DNA of 64,000 bases from CAVXEH01 sp963805305 (lineage in GTDB: Bacteria; Chloroflexota; Limnocylindria; QHBO01): assembly GCA_963805305.1 (NCBI GenBank), contig CAWDTM010000008.1, positions 62,001 to 126,000 on the forward strand, given 5' to 3'. How positions within the stretch are numbered: the stretch's first letter is position 1; each line of letters opens with the position of its first letter. The translations under genes and the position numbers were made by a program. Positions 23,277 to 31,619 of this stretch are shown here, piece by piece. Below the pieces are notes generated by a model. That model had not been told where the DNA came from. It saw nothing but the letters and a program-made list of their open reading frames with translations, and searched no databases.

Positions 23277-26200
23277 TGGCTGTTCGGGGCACGAGCGCAA
23301 CGTTCATCGGCCGCACCGATGAGCTGGCAACGCTCGATCAGCTGCTCGGAACCGGCGGCGATCGGCTCAGGCTGGTCCTCATTGGCGGGGAGGCGGGGAT
23401 CGGGAAGAGCCGGCTCATCGCCGAGTGGGCCGGTCGTGCCCGCGATCGGGGGGCGCTCGTGCTCACCGGCGGCGCCGTCGACGTGGGGGAGACCGGCGCC
23501 CTGCCCTACGTCGCGATCGTGGAGGCCCTCCGGCCACTGACCGTTGATCCGGGCCGGTCTCGCCTCGCGCGGGCGGGCCCCATCGGCGCCGACCTCACCC
23601 GACTGCTGCCTCGTCTGGGCCCATCGCCCACGAGCCGCGCTCCGGTGAGCGGCCTGCCCGAGGAATTCGCGCAGGTCCGTCTCTTCGAGCAGCTCCTCGC
23701 GCTGCTGACCCGGCTGGCGGTGCACACGCCAACAGTCCTGGCCCTCGAGGACCTGCAGTGGGCAGACCAATCCACCCGCGACCTCCTCGCCTACCTCGCG
23801 CACAACGTGGGCGACGCGCCCATCGGCCTGATCGGCAGCTTCCGGACCGATGAGCTCCCGCCCCTCCACCCCATGCGCGCGGTCCTGGCCCAGCTGATCC
23901 GCGGCCGCGGGACGGCACGCATGGACCTGGCACCCTTCGGGCCTGAGGAGCATGCCGCCCATGTCGCGCAGCTGCTCGGCTCCAGGCCGCCGCCGGCACT
24001 GCTGCGCGCCACGTACGCGCGGAGCGAGGGCAACCCCTTCTACACCGAGGAGCTCCTCGCGACCGAGGATCCCGACGCCGCGCGGCTCCCGGAGTCGCTG
24101 CGTGACGCTCTCCTGGTCCGGCTCCGCGAGCTCTCGCCCGCTGCCCGCGAAGTGGTTCGCGTCATTGGTGTGGGCTGGTCCGTCTCGCATCCGCTCCTGT
24201 CGCAGGTCACGACGCTCGACGAGTCGGCTCTCCTCGCGGCCCTGCGCGAGACGGTCGACCGCGCCGTGGTGGTGCCCGACCCGCAGACCGGCCGCTACGG
24301 CTTCCGTCACGCCCTCATCGCGGAGGCCGTGTATGCGGACCTGCTGCCTGCAGAGCGGAGCCGCCTCCATCGCGCCTTTGCGGAGGCGCTCGCGGCCGAC
24401 GCGAACCTGGGCGACGCTTCGCCGGCCCGCGCTGCAGCCGAGCTCGCGAACCACTGGTACGCGGCCGGCGCGATGCGGCAGGCCCTCCCGGCCCTCGTGG
24501 TCGCGGCCGACGAGGCGCGCGGCGTTCACGCCCAGGGCGAGACGCTGGCGCACCTCGTGCGCGCCACGGAGCTCGCGGACCGGATCCACGATGCGGGTTC
24601 CCTCATACCCCTCCAGCGCTGGGAGCTCGACGCGCGGACGGCGCTCGCCGCCGAGGCGGTGGGCGACTTCGAGCGCGCCCTCGACAGCTGGCACCAGGCA
24701 CTCGAGCACGCCGTGGACGCCGGTCACGCGGTGCGCGCCGACCTGCTGGTGCGATTGGGCGAGACGGAGTTCCTGGCCGGTCGACTCGACGGCCTCGTCG
24801 CGGCCCGCCGCGCCGCGGTCGAGCTCGTTCCGGCGGAACCGCCGACCGCGCTGCGGGCGTTCGTCCTGGCCAAGCTCGCGATTGCCCTGAGCCTTGCCGC
24901 CCAGCTGGAGGACGCGCGACCCATGGCGGAAGAGGCGCTCGCCGTGGCGCGTCGGGTCGATGCGCGGCCGGAGGAGGGCAAGGCGCTGAGCACCCTGGGC
25001 ACCGTCCTCTACCTCTCGGGTGCATCCGAGATTGCCGTTCGACACCTCGGCGAGGGGCTCGTCATCAGCGAGGAGCTGGGAAGGTTCGGGGACGAGGCAA
25101 TCGACCGCTCGAACCTGTCCGAGGCCCTGCACCAGGCGGGCCGGCTGAAGGAGGCGGCGGCCGTGGTCCTCGAGGGGCTCGAGCGCGCGCGGACAAACGG
25201 CCTGGAGCGCACCTACGGGGAGACGATGGGCGCGATCGCGGTGAACTGGCTCTTCCTGCTGGGACGCTGGGACGAAGCCGAGCGCATGGCCCAGGAGGTC
25301 CTCGACCATGCCCCGCGAGGTCTTTCGGCGGACTGGACCGCGATGGCGCTCGCCGAGCTCGAGATCGTCCAGGGCCGCTTCGACGAGGCAAGCGCCCATC
25401 TCGACCGCGTGCTCGACGGCGACCGAAGCGCTCGGACACCGGGCTGGTACGGGCCGCACGAGCAGCGCGCACACCTCCTGGTGGAGCTGGGCCGGCCCGC
25501 GGAGGCGGTCCAGGAGATCCGTGACGCGCTCGACGCGCTGGATCGCATCGGCATCGCCCCCGAGGCCGGCGAGATCCGTTGGCTCGCCATTCGGGGCATC
25601 CAGGCGGTGACCGACCTTGCCGGGTCGCCACGGGCCCGTGCGGACCAAGCACTGCCAGCCGGCGCCGCTTCGCTCGTCGACGATCTGCTGGCCCGGGTCG
25701 ACGCCCACCTCGCCGCGGTCCGGAACCTCGCGGGCCACCTGGATCCGCACACCGCCTGTGACGCGCTCCTGATCCAGGCGGAGCTCACCCGGCTGCGCTG
25801 TGAGCCGGACCCCCGTCTCTGGCGCCGGGTCGCCGACCAGTTTGCGGCCATGGACCACGCGTGGGACGAGGTCGACGCCCGCTGGCGCCAGGCGGAGGCG
25901 CTTCTCCTCGCCGGTCGCCCGCGCTCCGCGGCCGCCGGCCCCCTGCGGGCCGCGCACCGAGCCGCCAAGACCCTGGGTGCCCCGCCCACGCTGGCGAGGA
26001 TCGAAGCCCTCGCGAAACGGGCCAGGATCCGCCTGGAACCGGCTCCGGGACCTGCGGCCGACGGAGCGCTGCCGGGCGGTGGGGTCGTGGGTGACGACGG
26101 CATTGCCGATCGGGTCCGCCGGCTCACGCCGCGCGAACGGGAGGTCCTCGCGCTGCTCGCCGGCGGGCGGGCGAACCGCGAGATCGCGGCAACCCTGTTC

Positions 26201-26338
26201 ATCAGCGACAAGACGGCCAGCGTCCACGTGACCAACATCAAGGAGAAGCTCGGGGTGCGGACCCGGGTGGAGGCGGCGGCGCTCGGCATTCGACTCGGGA
26301 TCGGGGAGGCGACGGCGGGATCCGACGGGTCGACCTAA
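23276..26338 (+). CDS. Large LuxR-family regulator with AAA/NTPase and TPR-like domains
   Basis: 1020 residues, a LAL/MalT-type regulator. N-terminal ATPase: FIGRTDELATLDQLL, Walker A GGEAGIGKS (about residues 37-45) and Walker B LALEDLQWAD. The long middle consists of TPR-like helical repeats (residues about 390-900), which usually sense a ligand or partner. The C-terminus is a LuxR helix-turn-helix: LTPREREVLALLAGG followed by NREIAATLFISDKTASVHV. It probably activates transcription upon ATP and ligand binding. Targets are unknown. The divergent AraC-DinB gene and the small downstream gene are candidates. Confidence 0.93.
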   Translation: MAVRGTSATFIGRTDELATLDQLLGTGGDRLRLVLIGGEAGIGKSRLIAEWAGRARDRGALVLTGGAVDVGETGALPYVAIVEALRPLTVDPGRSRLARAGPIGADLTRLLPRLGPSPTSRAPVSGLPEEFAQVRLFEQLLALLTRLAVHTPTVLALEDLQWADQSTRDLLAYLAHNVGDAPIGLIGSFRTDELPPLHPMRAVLAQLIRGRGTARMDLAPFGPEEHAAHVAQLLGSRPPPALLRATYARSEGNPFYTEELLATEDPDAARLPESLRDALLVRLRELSPAAREVVRVIGVGWSVSHPLLSQVTTLDESALLAALRETVDRAVVVPDPQTGRYGFRHALIAEAVYADLLPAERSRLHRAFAEALAADANLGDASPARAAAELANHWYAAGAMRQALPALVVAADEARGVHAQGETLAHLVRATELADRIHDAGSLIPLQRWELDARTALAAEAVGDFERALDSWHQALEHAVDAGHAVRADLLVRLGETEFLAGRLDGLVAARRAAVELVPAEPPTALRAFVLAKLAIALSLAAQLEDARPMAEEALAVARRVDARPEEGKALSTLGTVLYLSGASEIAVRHLGEGLVISEELGRFGDEAIDRSNLSEALHQAGRLKEAAAVVLEGLERARTNGLERTYGETMGAIAVNWLFLLGRWDEAERMAQEVLDHAPRGLSADWTAMALAELEIVQGRFDEASAHLDRVLDGDRSARTPGWYGPHEQRAHLLVELGRPAEAVQEIRDALDALDRIGIAPEAGEIRWLAIRGIQAVTDLAGSPRARADQALPAGAASLVDDLLARVDAHLAAVRNLAGHLDPHTACDALLIQAELTRLRCEPDPRLWRRVADQFAAMDHAWDEVDARWRQAEALLLAGRPRSAAAGPLRAAHRAAKTLGAPPTLARIEALAKRARIRLEPAPGPAADGALPGGGVVGDDGIADRVRRLTPREREVLALLAGGRANREIAATLFISDKTASVHVTNIKEKLGVRTRVEAAALGIRLGIGEATAGSDGST

Positions 26339-26408
26339 GGCCCGGCGGCGGCAGAAATAAGGCGTAGCCCAATGCGCTTCTCGCGCGCGAGCGCGAGACT
26401 GGGGTCCG

Positions 26409-26795
26409 ATGGAGCAGACCTGTCTCGTGATCCCGCTGCGTCCGGGGAGCCGGGAGATGGCACGCGTCTTCCTTCGCGCACTGCTGGGGTCGCGAGCCGA
26501 TGAGCTGGCGCGGAGCGAGCACCGGCTCGGCATCGAGCGCCAGGCCTGGTTCACCGCAGGCGAGGGGACCGATCTTCTGATCGGCATGATCGAGGCGAGC
26601 GACTTTGCTCGCGCCCTGAGCCTGCTCGCCATCTCCATGGACCCGTTTGACCTGTGGTTCAAGCGATCCATCGAGGCGGTCACCGGGCTGGATCTGAACG
26701 ATCCGCCAGCGAGGGATCCTGCCGCTCTCCTGTCGACGTACGTCGCGGAATCGGCATGGGTACCGGTGATGGCTCATCCGAGCCCGGTGGCCTGA
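26409..26795 (+). CDS. Hypothetical protein, 128 residues
   Basis: Soluble protein of 128 residues beginning MEQTCLVIPLRPGSREMARVF. The first half has an alternating strand-helix pattern that could be a ferredoxin-like fold (LGIERQAWFT, DLLIGMIEASD); the second half is helical. I do not recognise the family. It lies 70 bases after the LuxR regulator and ends before a very strong hairpin, so it may share that transcript. Confidence 0.65.
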   Translation: MEQTCLVIPLRPGSREMARVFLRALLGSRADELARSEHRLGIERQAWFTAGEGTDLLIGMIEASDFARALSLLAISMDPFDLWFKRSIEAVTGLDLNDPPARDPAALLSTYVAESAWVPVMAHPSPVA

Positions 26796-26819
26796 CACAC
26801 GGGGGGAGCCGAATCTCGA

Positions 26820-26873
26820 TCAGGGCGGGATCGCGCGGACAGTAAGGGGGGAAGTCCGTGGATCCCGCCCTGA
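26820..26873. terminator. Very strong 20-base-pair hairpin between convergent genes
   Basis: TCAGGGCGGGATC (26820-26832) pairs perfectly with GATCCCGCCCTGA (26861-26873). After one bulged G the pairing continues with CGCGGAC (26834-26840) and GTCCGTG (26854-26860) around a 13-base loop. It lies between the plus-strand hypothetical gene (ends 26795) and the minus-strand dehydrogenase paralogue (ends 26912). It probably terminates both, though no T-run follows. Confidence 0.65.
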
Positions 26874-26911
26874 CCCCGGTTCCTTGGCGCTGATCGGGAC
26901 GGACCTACAGG

Positions 26912-28174
26912 CTACGGGTAGAGGCCGCGCAGCGTCGTCGCGTCGGCGACGCGTTTGACCGCGAGCATCGTTGCGGCGCTTCGCAGGTCGACCCGCTGCC
27001 GGTCCGCAAGGGCCACCGCCGCTGCGGTGGCGCCGTCCATGATCCGGTCGAGGTTGGCAGCGATCTCCTCCTCGCTCCAGAAGAACGACTGCATGTCCTG
27101 GACCCATTCGAAGTAGCCCAGGACCATCCCGCCGGCGGTGCACAGAATGTCCGGCAGCACGGCGATCCCGCGGTCACGGAGGATCGCATCGGCCTCGGGG
27201 GTGGTCGGCCCATTCGCCGCCTCGACGACGATTGGAGCACGGATCTTGGGGGCCACCGCTGCGGTGATCTGGTTCTGTACGCCCGCCGAGACGAGGATGC
27301 TGCAGTCGGACTCGAAGATGGCCTGGCGAGGCATCTGCTCGGTATCGGGAAGGTCCGTGATCGAGTCGTGGCCGTGAACCCAGGAAATCGCCGCGGCCAC
27401 GTCGATACCGCTCGCGCTGCCCACCGCGTCGCGATCGTCCGCGATGGCGACCACCTGGGCGCCGGCGGCCACCAGCATCTGGGCCAGCGAGCTGCCGACG
27501 CGGCCGAAGCCCTGGATGGCGACCCGGGCCCCGTCGAGACCGATGCGCTTTGCCCGCGCGGCGGCCAGCGCAGCGCGGAAGGCACCGCGGCTCGTGGCCT
27601 CCCGCCGCCCCGCCGTACCGCCGACAGCCATGGGCTTGCCTGCCACCGAGCCGGCCACGGTGTACCCCAGGTGCATGCTGAAGGTGTCCATCATCCAGGC
27701 CATGGTCTGCGATCCGGTGTTGACGTCGGGGCTGGGAATGTCCTTCTCGGGTCCGACCAGCAGGCTGATCTCGGTGGCGTAGCGGCGGGTGAGGCCCTCG
27801 CGCTCATGCGCGGAGAGCCGGCGCGGGTTGACGACCACGCCGCCAAAGGCGCCGCCATACGGGATCTCGACCAGCGCGGCCTTCCACGTGTTCCACATCG
27901 CGTTGGCCCGCACGAGGTTCAGGGTCAGGTCCCGCGTGAACCGCACGCCGCCGGTGGCCGGGCCACGGTTCACGTTGTGGTGCACGCGGAAGCCGGCGAA
28001 CGCCTCGACATGCCCGTCGTCGAAGCGGACCGGGAAGTGCACCTCGAGCTCGCGCTTCGGCACGCGCAGGACGCGGTGCATCGCATCGTCGAGCCCGAGC
28101 CGCTCGGCCGCGGCGTCGAGCTTGTGCTGCGCCTCCGACCAGACGTCGAGATCGACCGCCTTCGGCGGGACCAT
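26912..28174 (-). CDS. Glu/Leu/Phe/Val dehydrogenase paralogue lacking catalytic lysines
   Basis: 420 residues, full-length glutamate-dehydrogenase fold, clearly homologous to the gene at 50665. The substrate-binding Lys of GPAKGG is Thr74 (GPATGG), and the catalytic Lys of GGGKGG is Phe110 (GGAFGG). Lys98 (NTWKAA), the Asp of PSPDVNT and the nucleotide loop GFGRVGSS are kept. Deamination is therefore unlikely. The fold and NAD-site preservation suggest a regulatory subunit or changed function, as with the non-catalytic GdhA partner of GdhB in Thermus thermophilus. ATG 28174 has GGAGG upstream. The reading frame is intact with no decay, so it is under selection. Confidence 0.9.
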   Translation of the reverse strand: MVPPKAVDLDVWSEAQHKLDAAAERLGLDDAMHRVLRVPKRELEVHFPVRFDDGHVEAFAGFRVHHNVNRGPATGGVRFTRDLTLNLVRANAMWNTWKAALVEIPYGGAFGGVVVNPRRLSAHEREGLTRRYATEISLLVGPEKDIPSPDVNTGSQTMAWMMDTFSMHLGYTVAGSVAGKPMAVGGTAGRREATSRGAFRAALAAARAKRIGLDGARVAIQGFGRVGSSLAQMLVAAGAQVVAIADDRDAVGSASGIDVAAAISWVHGHDSITDLPDTEQMPRQAIFESDCSILVSAGVQNQITAAVAPKIRAPIVVEAANGPTTPEADAILRDRGIAVLPDILCTAGGMVLGYFEWVQDMQSFFWSEEEIAANLDRIMDGATAAAVALADRQRVDLRSAATMLAVKRVADATTLRGLYP

Positions 28175-28376
28175 GAAACCTCCTCGTCGTGGACAACCGG
28201 CCCCCGGACCTCGAGGGACGCAGCAAGGCTAGCGTCTGCGCAACGGCGGGACCAGCCCGTGGCGCTGGATCGGCTGAACGTCGAGCGGGCGTGGCAAGAT
28301 GAGGGTTGGCACGAATATCGCGGCGCCGGCGACCAGCAATGTCGACCGGCACCCCAGCGCATCGAGGTGCATACCG

Positions 28377-29315
28377 ATGGCCCCGCGCGTTCTCACCGTG
28401 AGCGGCCCGATCCCCCCGGAGCGGATCGGCTTCACCCTTCCCCACGAGCACACGTCCTGCCGGCTCGACCAGGTCGTCGCACGCGAGCAGCTCGTCGAGT
28501 TCACCTCCGATGCCGAGGTGATGGCCGATGAGCTCCGCGACTTCCGTCGCCGGGGCGGCAGCTGCGTCGTGGACCTGACGCCGAGCGGCCTGGGGCGAGA
28601 TCCGACATGGCTCCGCAACCTGGCGACCCGGACGGGTCTCTCGATCGTGATGGGGGCCGGCTGGTACCGCGAGAGCTTCTACCCGCCCCGGGCGGACATC
28701 GATCGGCGCAGCGCCGACGATCTCGCGGACGAGATCGTCGCAGAGGTGGAGCACGGCGTCGGGGAGACCGGCGTCCACCCCGGGATCATCGGCGAGATCG
28801 GCACCGATGCAGGATGGATCAGCCCCCGGGAGGAGCGGGTGCACCGGGCGGCGGCGCGCGCGGCCAGGCGCACCGGGCTGGCCGTGGTGACCCATTCGCT
28901 GTGGAGCCCGGTGGCCCTGGACCAGCTGCGGATCCTCGAGGAGGAAGGGCTGGACCCGTCGCGCGTGCTCATCGGCCACGCCGACACGGTTCCCGACCTG
29001 GACCACCAGCTCGCCATCCTCGAGCGCGGGGCGAATCTGTGCTTCGATCAGCTGGGCCGCCCGGGCGACGGCGCCGCCGCGCGGGAGGCCCGCCTCGTCG
29101 AGCTCATCGTCGAGCTCCTCGAGCGGGGCTTCACGGATCGGCTCTTCCTCAGCCAGGACATCTGCACCGACGACCAGCTCAAGGTGTACGGCGGAACCGG
29201 GTACGGCTACCTGGCCCAGCACTTCCTGCCGCACCTGCGGACCGCGGCCGTCGGGGAGGGAGAGATCGCGGCGATGACCATCGACAATCCGCGTCGGATC
29301 CTGACGGTCGCCTGA
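28377..29315 (+). CDS. Phosphotriesterase-family metal hydrolase
   Basis: 312 residues, amidohydrolase-superfamily barrel. Metal ligands are visible in order: H23 and H25 in LPHEHTS, a Glu in GEIGTD (where phosphotriesterases carry a carboxylated Lys), His in VVTHSLW, His in IGHADT and Asp in LSQDICT. Members of this Glu-bridged branch are often lactonases. ATG 28377 gives the family start VSGPIPPERIGFT; the frame extends upstream to 28299 without support. The next gene follows after 21 bases. Confidence 0.9.
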   Translation: MAPRVLTVSGPIPPERIGFTLPHEHTSCRLDQVVAREQLVEFTSDAEVMADELRDFRRRGGSCVVDLTPSGLGRDPTWLRNLATRTGLSIVMGAGWYRESFYPPRADIDRRSADDLADEIVAEVEHGVGETGVHPGIIGEIGTDAGWISPREERVHRAAARAARRTGLAVVTHSLWSPVALDQLRILEEEGLDPSRVLIGHADTVPDLDHQLAILERGANLCFDQLGRPGDGAAAREARLVELIVELLERGFTDRLFLSQDICTDDQLKVYGGTGYGYLAQHFLPHLRTAAVGEGEIAAMTIDNPRRILTVA

Positions 29316-29336
29316 CCGGGGAGCGGCGACGGAACC

Positions 29337-30389
29337 GTGCCTGATCCCGCTCCGGCCCCCCGCGATCCACGCGCCGACCTTCGCCGCATCGCGTTCCTGC
29401 TCGAGGCGGCGAGCGAGCCCGCGTACCGCGTGCGCGCCTTCCGCAACGCCGACGCGCTCCTGGCCCGGCTGCCGCCGGACCAGCTGGCGGCGAGGATCCG
29501 CGCGGGGACCCTGCATGAGCTGCCGGGCATTGGCGAGGTCCTCGAGCGGACGATCAGCGAGTCGGCGCGCGGCGAGGAGCCGGTCTATCTCCGCAGGCTC
29601 GAGGCCACCGGCGGGCGGCCGGTGGCAGAGGGTGCTGCCGCCATCCTGGCCGCCCTGCGGGGGGACTGCCACGTGCACTCCGACTGGTCCGATGGCGGCT
29701 CGTCGATCAGGGAGATGGCCGAGGCGGCCCGCGGCATCGGCCACGCCTGGATGGTCCTGACCGACCATTCGCCACGCCTCACCGTCGCGAACGGGCTGTC
29801 GGCCGATCGGCTCCGTGAGGAGCTGCTGCAGGTGGCGCAGCTGAACGACGAGCTCGCCCCCTTCCGGATCCTGACGGGGATCGAGGTCGACATCCTGCCG
29901 GACGGCTCCCTCGACCAGGAGCGCGACCTGCTGGCGCAGCTGGACCTCGTGGTCGGCAGTGTCCACTCTGAGCTGCGCATGGACGGCCGGCTCATGACGC
30001 GCCGGCTGGTCACCGCCCTGGCGGACCCGCACCTCGACATCCTGGGGCACGTGACCGGGCGCATGGTCACCGGCAGGCGGCACCGACCGCCGTCGGACTT
30101 CGATCCCGAGATCGTGTTCGCGGCCGCCGCCCGGTTTGACAAGGCGGTGGAGATCAACAGCCGCCCGGAGCGTCTCGACCCACCGAAGCGGCTCCTGCGC
30201 CTTGCCGTGGAGGCCGGCTGCCGCTTCACCATCGACTCCGATGCGCACGCGCCCGGGCAGCTGGCCTGGCTGCCGAACGGCGCCGAGCGGGCGTTCCTGT
30301 CCGGCGTCCCCATCGATCGGATCGTGAACACCGGGGCCGTCGAGACGGTCCTGGCCTGGACCGCGACGCACGGGGACGGGGGAGGCTGA
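29337..30389 (+). CDS. HhH-PHP protein (PolX-like without polymerase domain)
   Basis: 350 residues. The N-terminal 90 resemble the first domain of family X DNA polymerases, including a helix-hairpin-helix LHELPGIGEVLERTI. It is joined directly to a PHP phosphoesterase domain with metal motifs GDCHVHSDWSDGG, LTDHSPR, GIEVDI, GSVHSE and SDAHAPG. In bacterial PolX the order is HhH, palm/fingers, PHP; here the polymerase core is absent. It may be a DNA-binding nuclease or phosphatase. The start is GTG 29337. Confidence 0.82.
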   Translation: MPDPAPAPRDPRADLRRIAFLLEAASEPAYRVRAFRNADALLARLPPDQLAARIRAGTLHELPGIGEVLERTISESARGEEPVYLRRLEATGGRPVAEGAAAILAALRGDCHVHSDWSDGGSSIREMAEAARGIGHAWMVLTDHSPRLTVANGLSADRLREELLQVAQLNDELAPFRILTGIEVDILPDGSLDQERDLLAQLDLVVGSVHSELRMDGRLMTRRLVTALADPHLDILGHVTGRMVTGRRHRPPSDFDPEIVFAAAARFDKAVEINSRPERLDPPKRLLRLAVEAGCRFTIDSDAHAPGQLAWLPNGAERAFLSGVPIDRIVNTGAVETVLAWTATHGDGGG

Positions 30390-30473
30390 GCCGCGGCCAC
30401 CGCTGGCCGCGGCAGCGCCATCGGGCCATACTGGCCGCACGTAGCCACGCACCTGAATCGCACGGAGGTTTCC

Positions 30474-30677
30474 ATGTCCGTTGCCCGCGTCACCGAGCTC
30501 TCCTGCACATCCAACCAGTCCTTCGAGGATGCCATTCGCCAGGGTCTCGAGCGTGCGATGAAGACGCTCCGCGGGGTCCGCGGTGCCTGGATCAAGGAGC
30601 AGCGCGTCAACGTCGGCCGGGACGGCAGCCTGGAGTACCAGGCCAACATCCTGGTCACGTTCATCCTCGAGGACTGA
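30474..30677 (+). CDS. Dodecin-family flavin-binding protein
   Basis: 67 residues, normal dodecin length. The pattern SVARVTELSCTSNQSFEDAI, a central helix and a final strand FILED match the dodecin beta-alpha-beta-beta fold, which assembles into a 12-mer storing or buffering flavins. GGAGG lies six bases before ATG 30474, and CATACT upstream could be the -10, so this gene has a normal leader. The flavin-dependent oxidoreductase gene lies tail-to-tail with it. Confidence 0.85.
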   Translation: MSVARVTELSCTSNQSFEDAIRQGLERAMKTLRGVRGAWIKEQRVNVGRDGSLEYQANILVTFILED

Positions 30678-30678
30678 G

Positions 30679-30694
30679 CCGGCCATCGGGCCGG
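30679..30694. terminator. Hairpin between dodecin and the LLM oxidoreductase gene
   Basis: CCGGCC-ATCG-GGCCGG, a perfect 6-base stem directly after the dodecin stop and between convergent genes. Confidence 0.45.
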
Positions 30695-30710
30695 GGCGCG
30701 AGACGGAGGC

Positions 30711-31607
30711 CTACCAGGGCGGCGCGAGGCGTTCCACGGTCAGGCGATCCGCGTGGAGGCCCGCCGCGTTGAGGGGGATCATGGCCACGTGGTCGGCGCC
30801 GGCGTCGCGCAGTGCCGCCAGGCGCCGGCGGAGCGTGGGCTCGTCGCCCCACGCGACCAGCGCGTCCACCAGCCGGTCGGTCCCCGGGAGCGCGAGCTCG
30901 TCATCGGTGAATCCCAGGCGGCGCAGGTTGGCGAGGTAGTTCGGAAGGGACAGGTAGCGGGCCAGGTAGCGGCGCGCGGTCTCGCGCGCCGCGGCGGCAT
31001 CGGCCTCCAGGCGGACAGCCAGGCTGACGACCAGCAGCGGGCGCGGCCGTCCGGCACCGCGTGCGACCGCGTCCAGGTGCGCGCGCGCCTCCGAGACCGC
31101 CTCGACCGGCACGCAGTACAGGAATGCGCCATCCGTGCGCTCGGCCGCCAGGCGTTGCATGCGATGGCGCAGCGCCGCGATGACCAGGGGCGGCTCGCCG
31201 TGGGGAAGCGGCCCGCGATAGGGGGCGGCCCGGTACGCGTCGAGGTATGCCCCCATCGCCTCGATGGGCGGCAGCCAGCGATGACCGCGCACCTGCTCGA
31301 TCTCCTGGTGGCCGACGCCGAGGCCCATCAGCATCCGGCCCCCGGAGAGCTCGTGCACCGTGGCCGCAGCGGCGTGCGCTGCGAGGGCGTCGCGGGCGGT
31401 CGTCTGGGCGATGCCGACCGCCAGGCCGACCCGACCCGTCCGGGCGGCCAGGTGTCCGAGGAGCGCAAACGGCTCGCGGCCGGTGCCCTCCTGCGTCCAG
31501 GCGACGTCGTATCCGAGCCGCTCCGCGGTGCGGACCAGGGCGACCACCTCGTCGACAGGCAGCCGATCGTACCCGGACCACAGGCCGTGCGGGCCGATGC
31601 CCTCCAT
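30711..31607 (-). CDS. Luciferase-like (LLM class) F420/FMN-dependent oxidoreductase
   Basis: 298 residues. Bacterial-luciferase-like barrel with GYDVAWTQEGT, AARTGRVGLAVGIAQT, HELSGGRMLMGLGVGH and GADHVAMIPLN. In GC-rich actinobacterial and chloroflexal genomes this branch usually uses F420, but FMN is possible. The substrate is unknown. The gene follows the 297-residue DNA-binding-like gene after 12 bases and is probably co-transcribed with it. Confidence 0.85.
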   Translation of the reverse strand: MEGIGPHGLWSGYDRLPVDEVVALVRTAERLGYDVAWTQEGTGREPFALLGHLAARTGRVGLAVGIAQTTARDALAAHAAAATVHELSGGRMLMGLGVGHQEIEQVRGHRWLPPIEAMGAYLDAYRAAPYRGPLPHGEPPLVIAALRHRMQRLAAERTDGAFLYCVPVEAVSEARAHLDAVARGAGRPRPLLVVSLAVRLEADAAAARETARRYLARYLSLPNYLANLRRLGFTDDELALPGTDRLVDALVAWGDEPTLRRRLAALRDAGADHVAMIPLNAAGLHADRLTVERLAPPW

Positions 31608-31619
31608 CGCCAGGGAGCC

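Noticed and set aside
23261..26683. Minus-strand frame of 1140 codons opposite the LuxR regulator
   Set aside because: Same reason; the opposite strand has Walker motifs and a LuxR helix-turn-helix.
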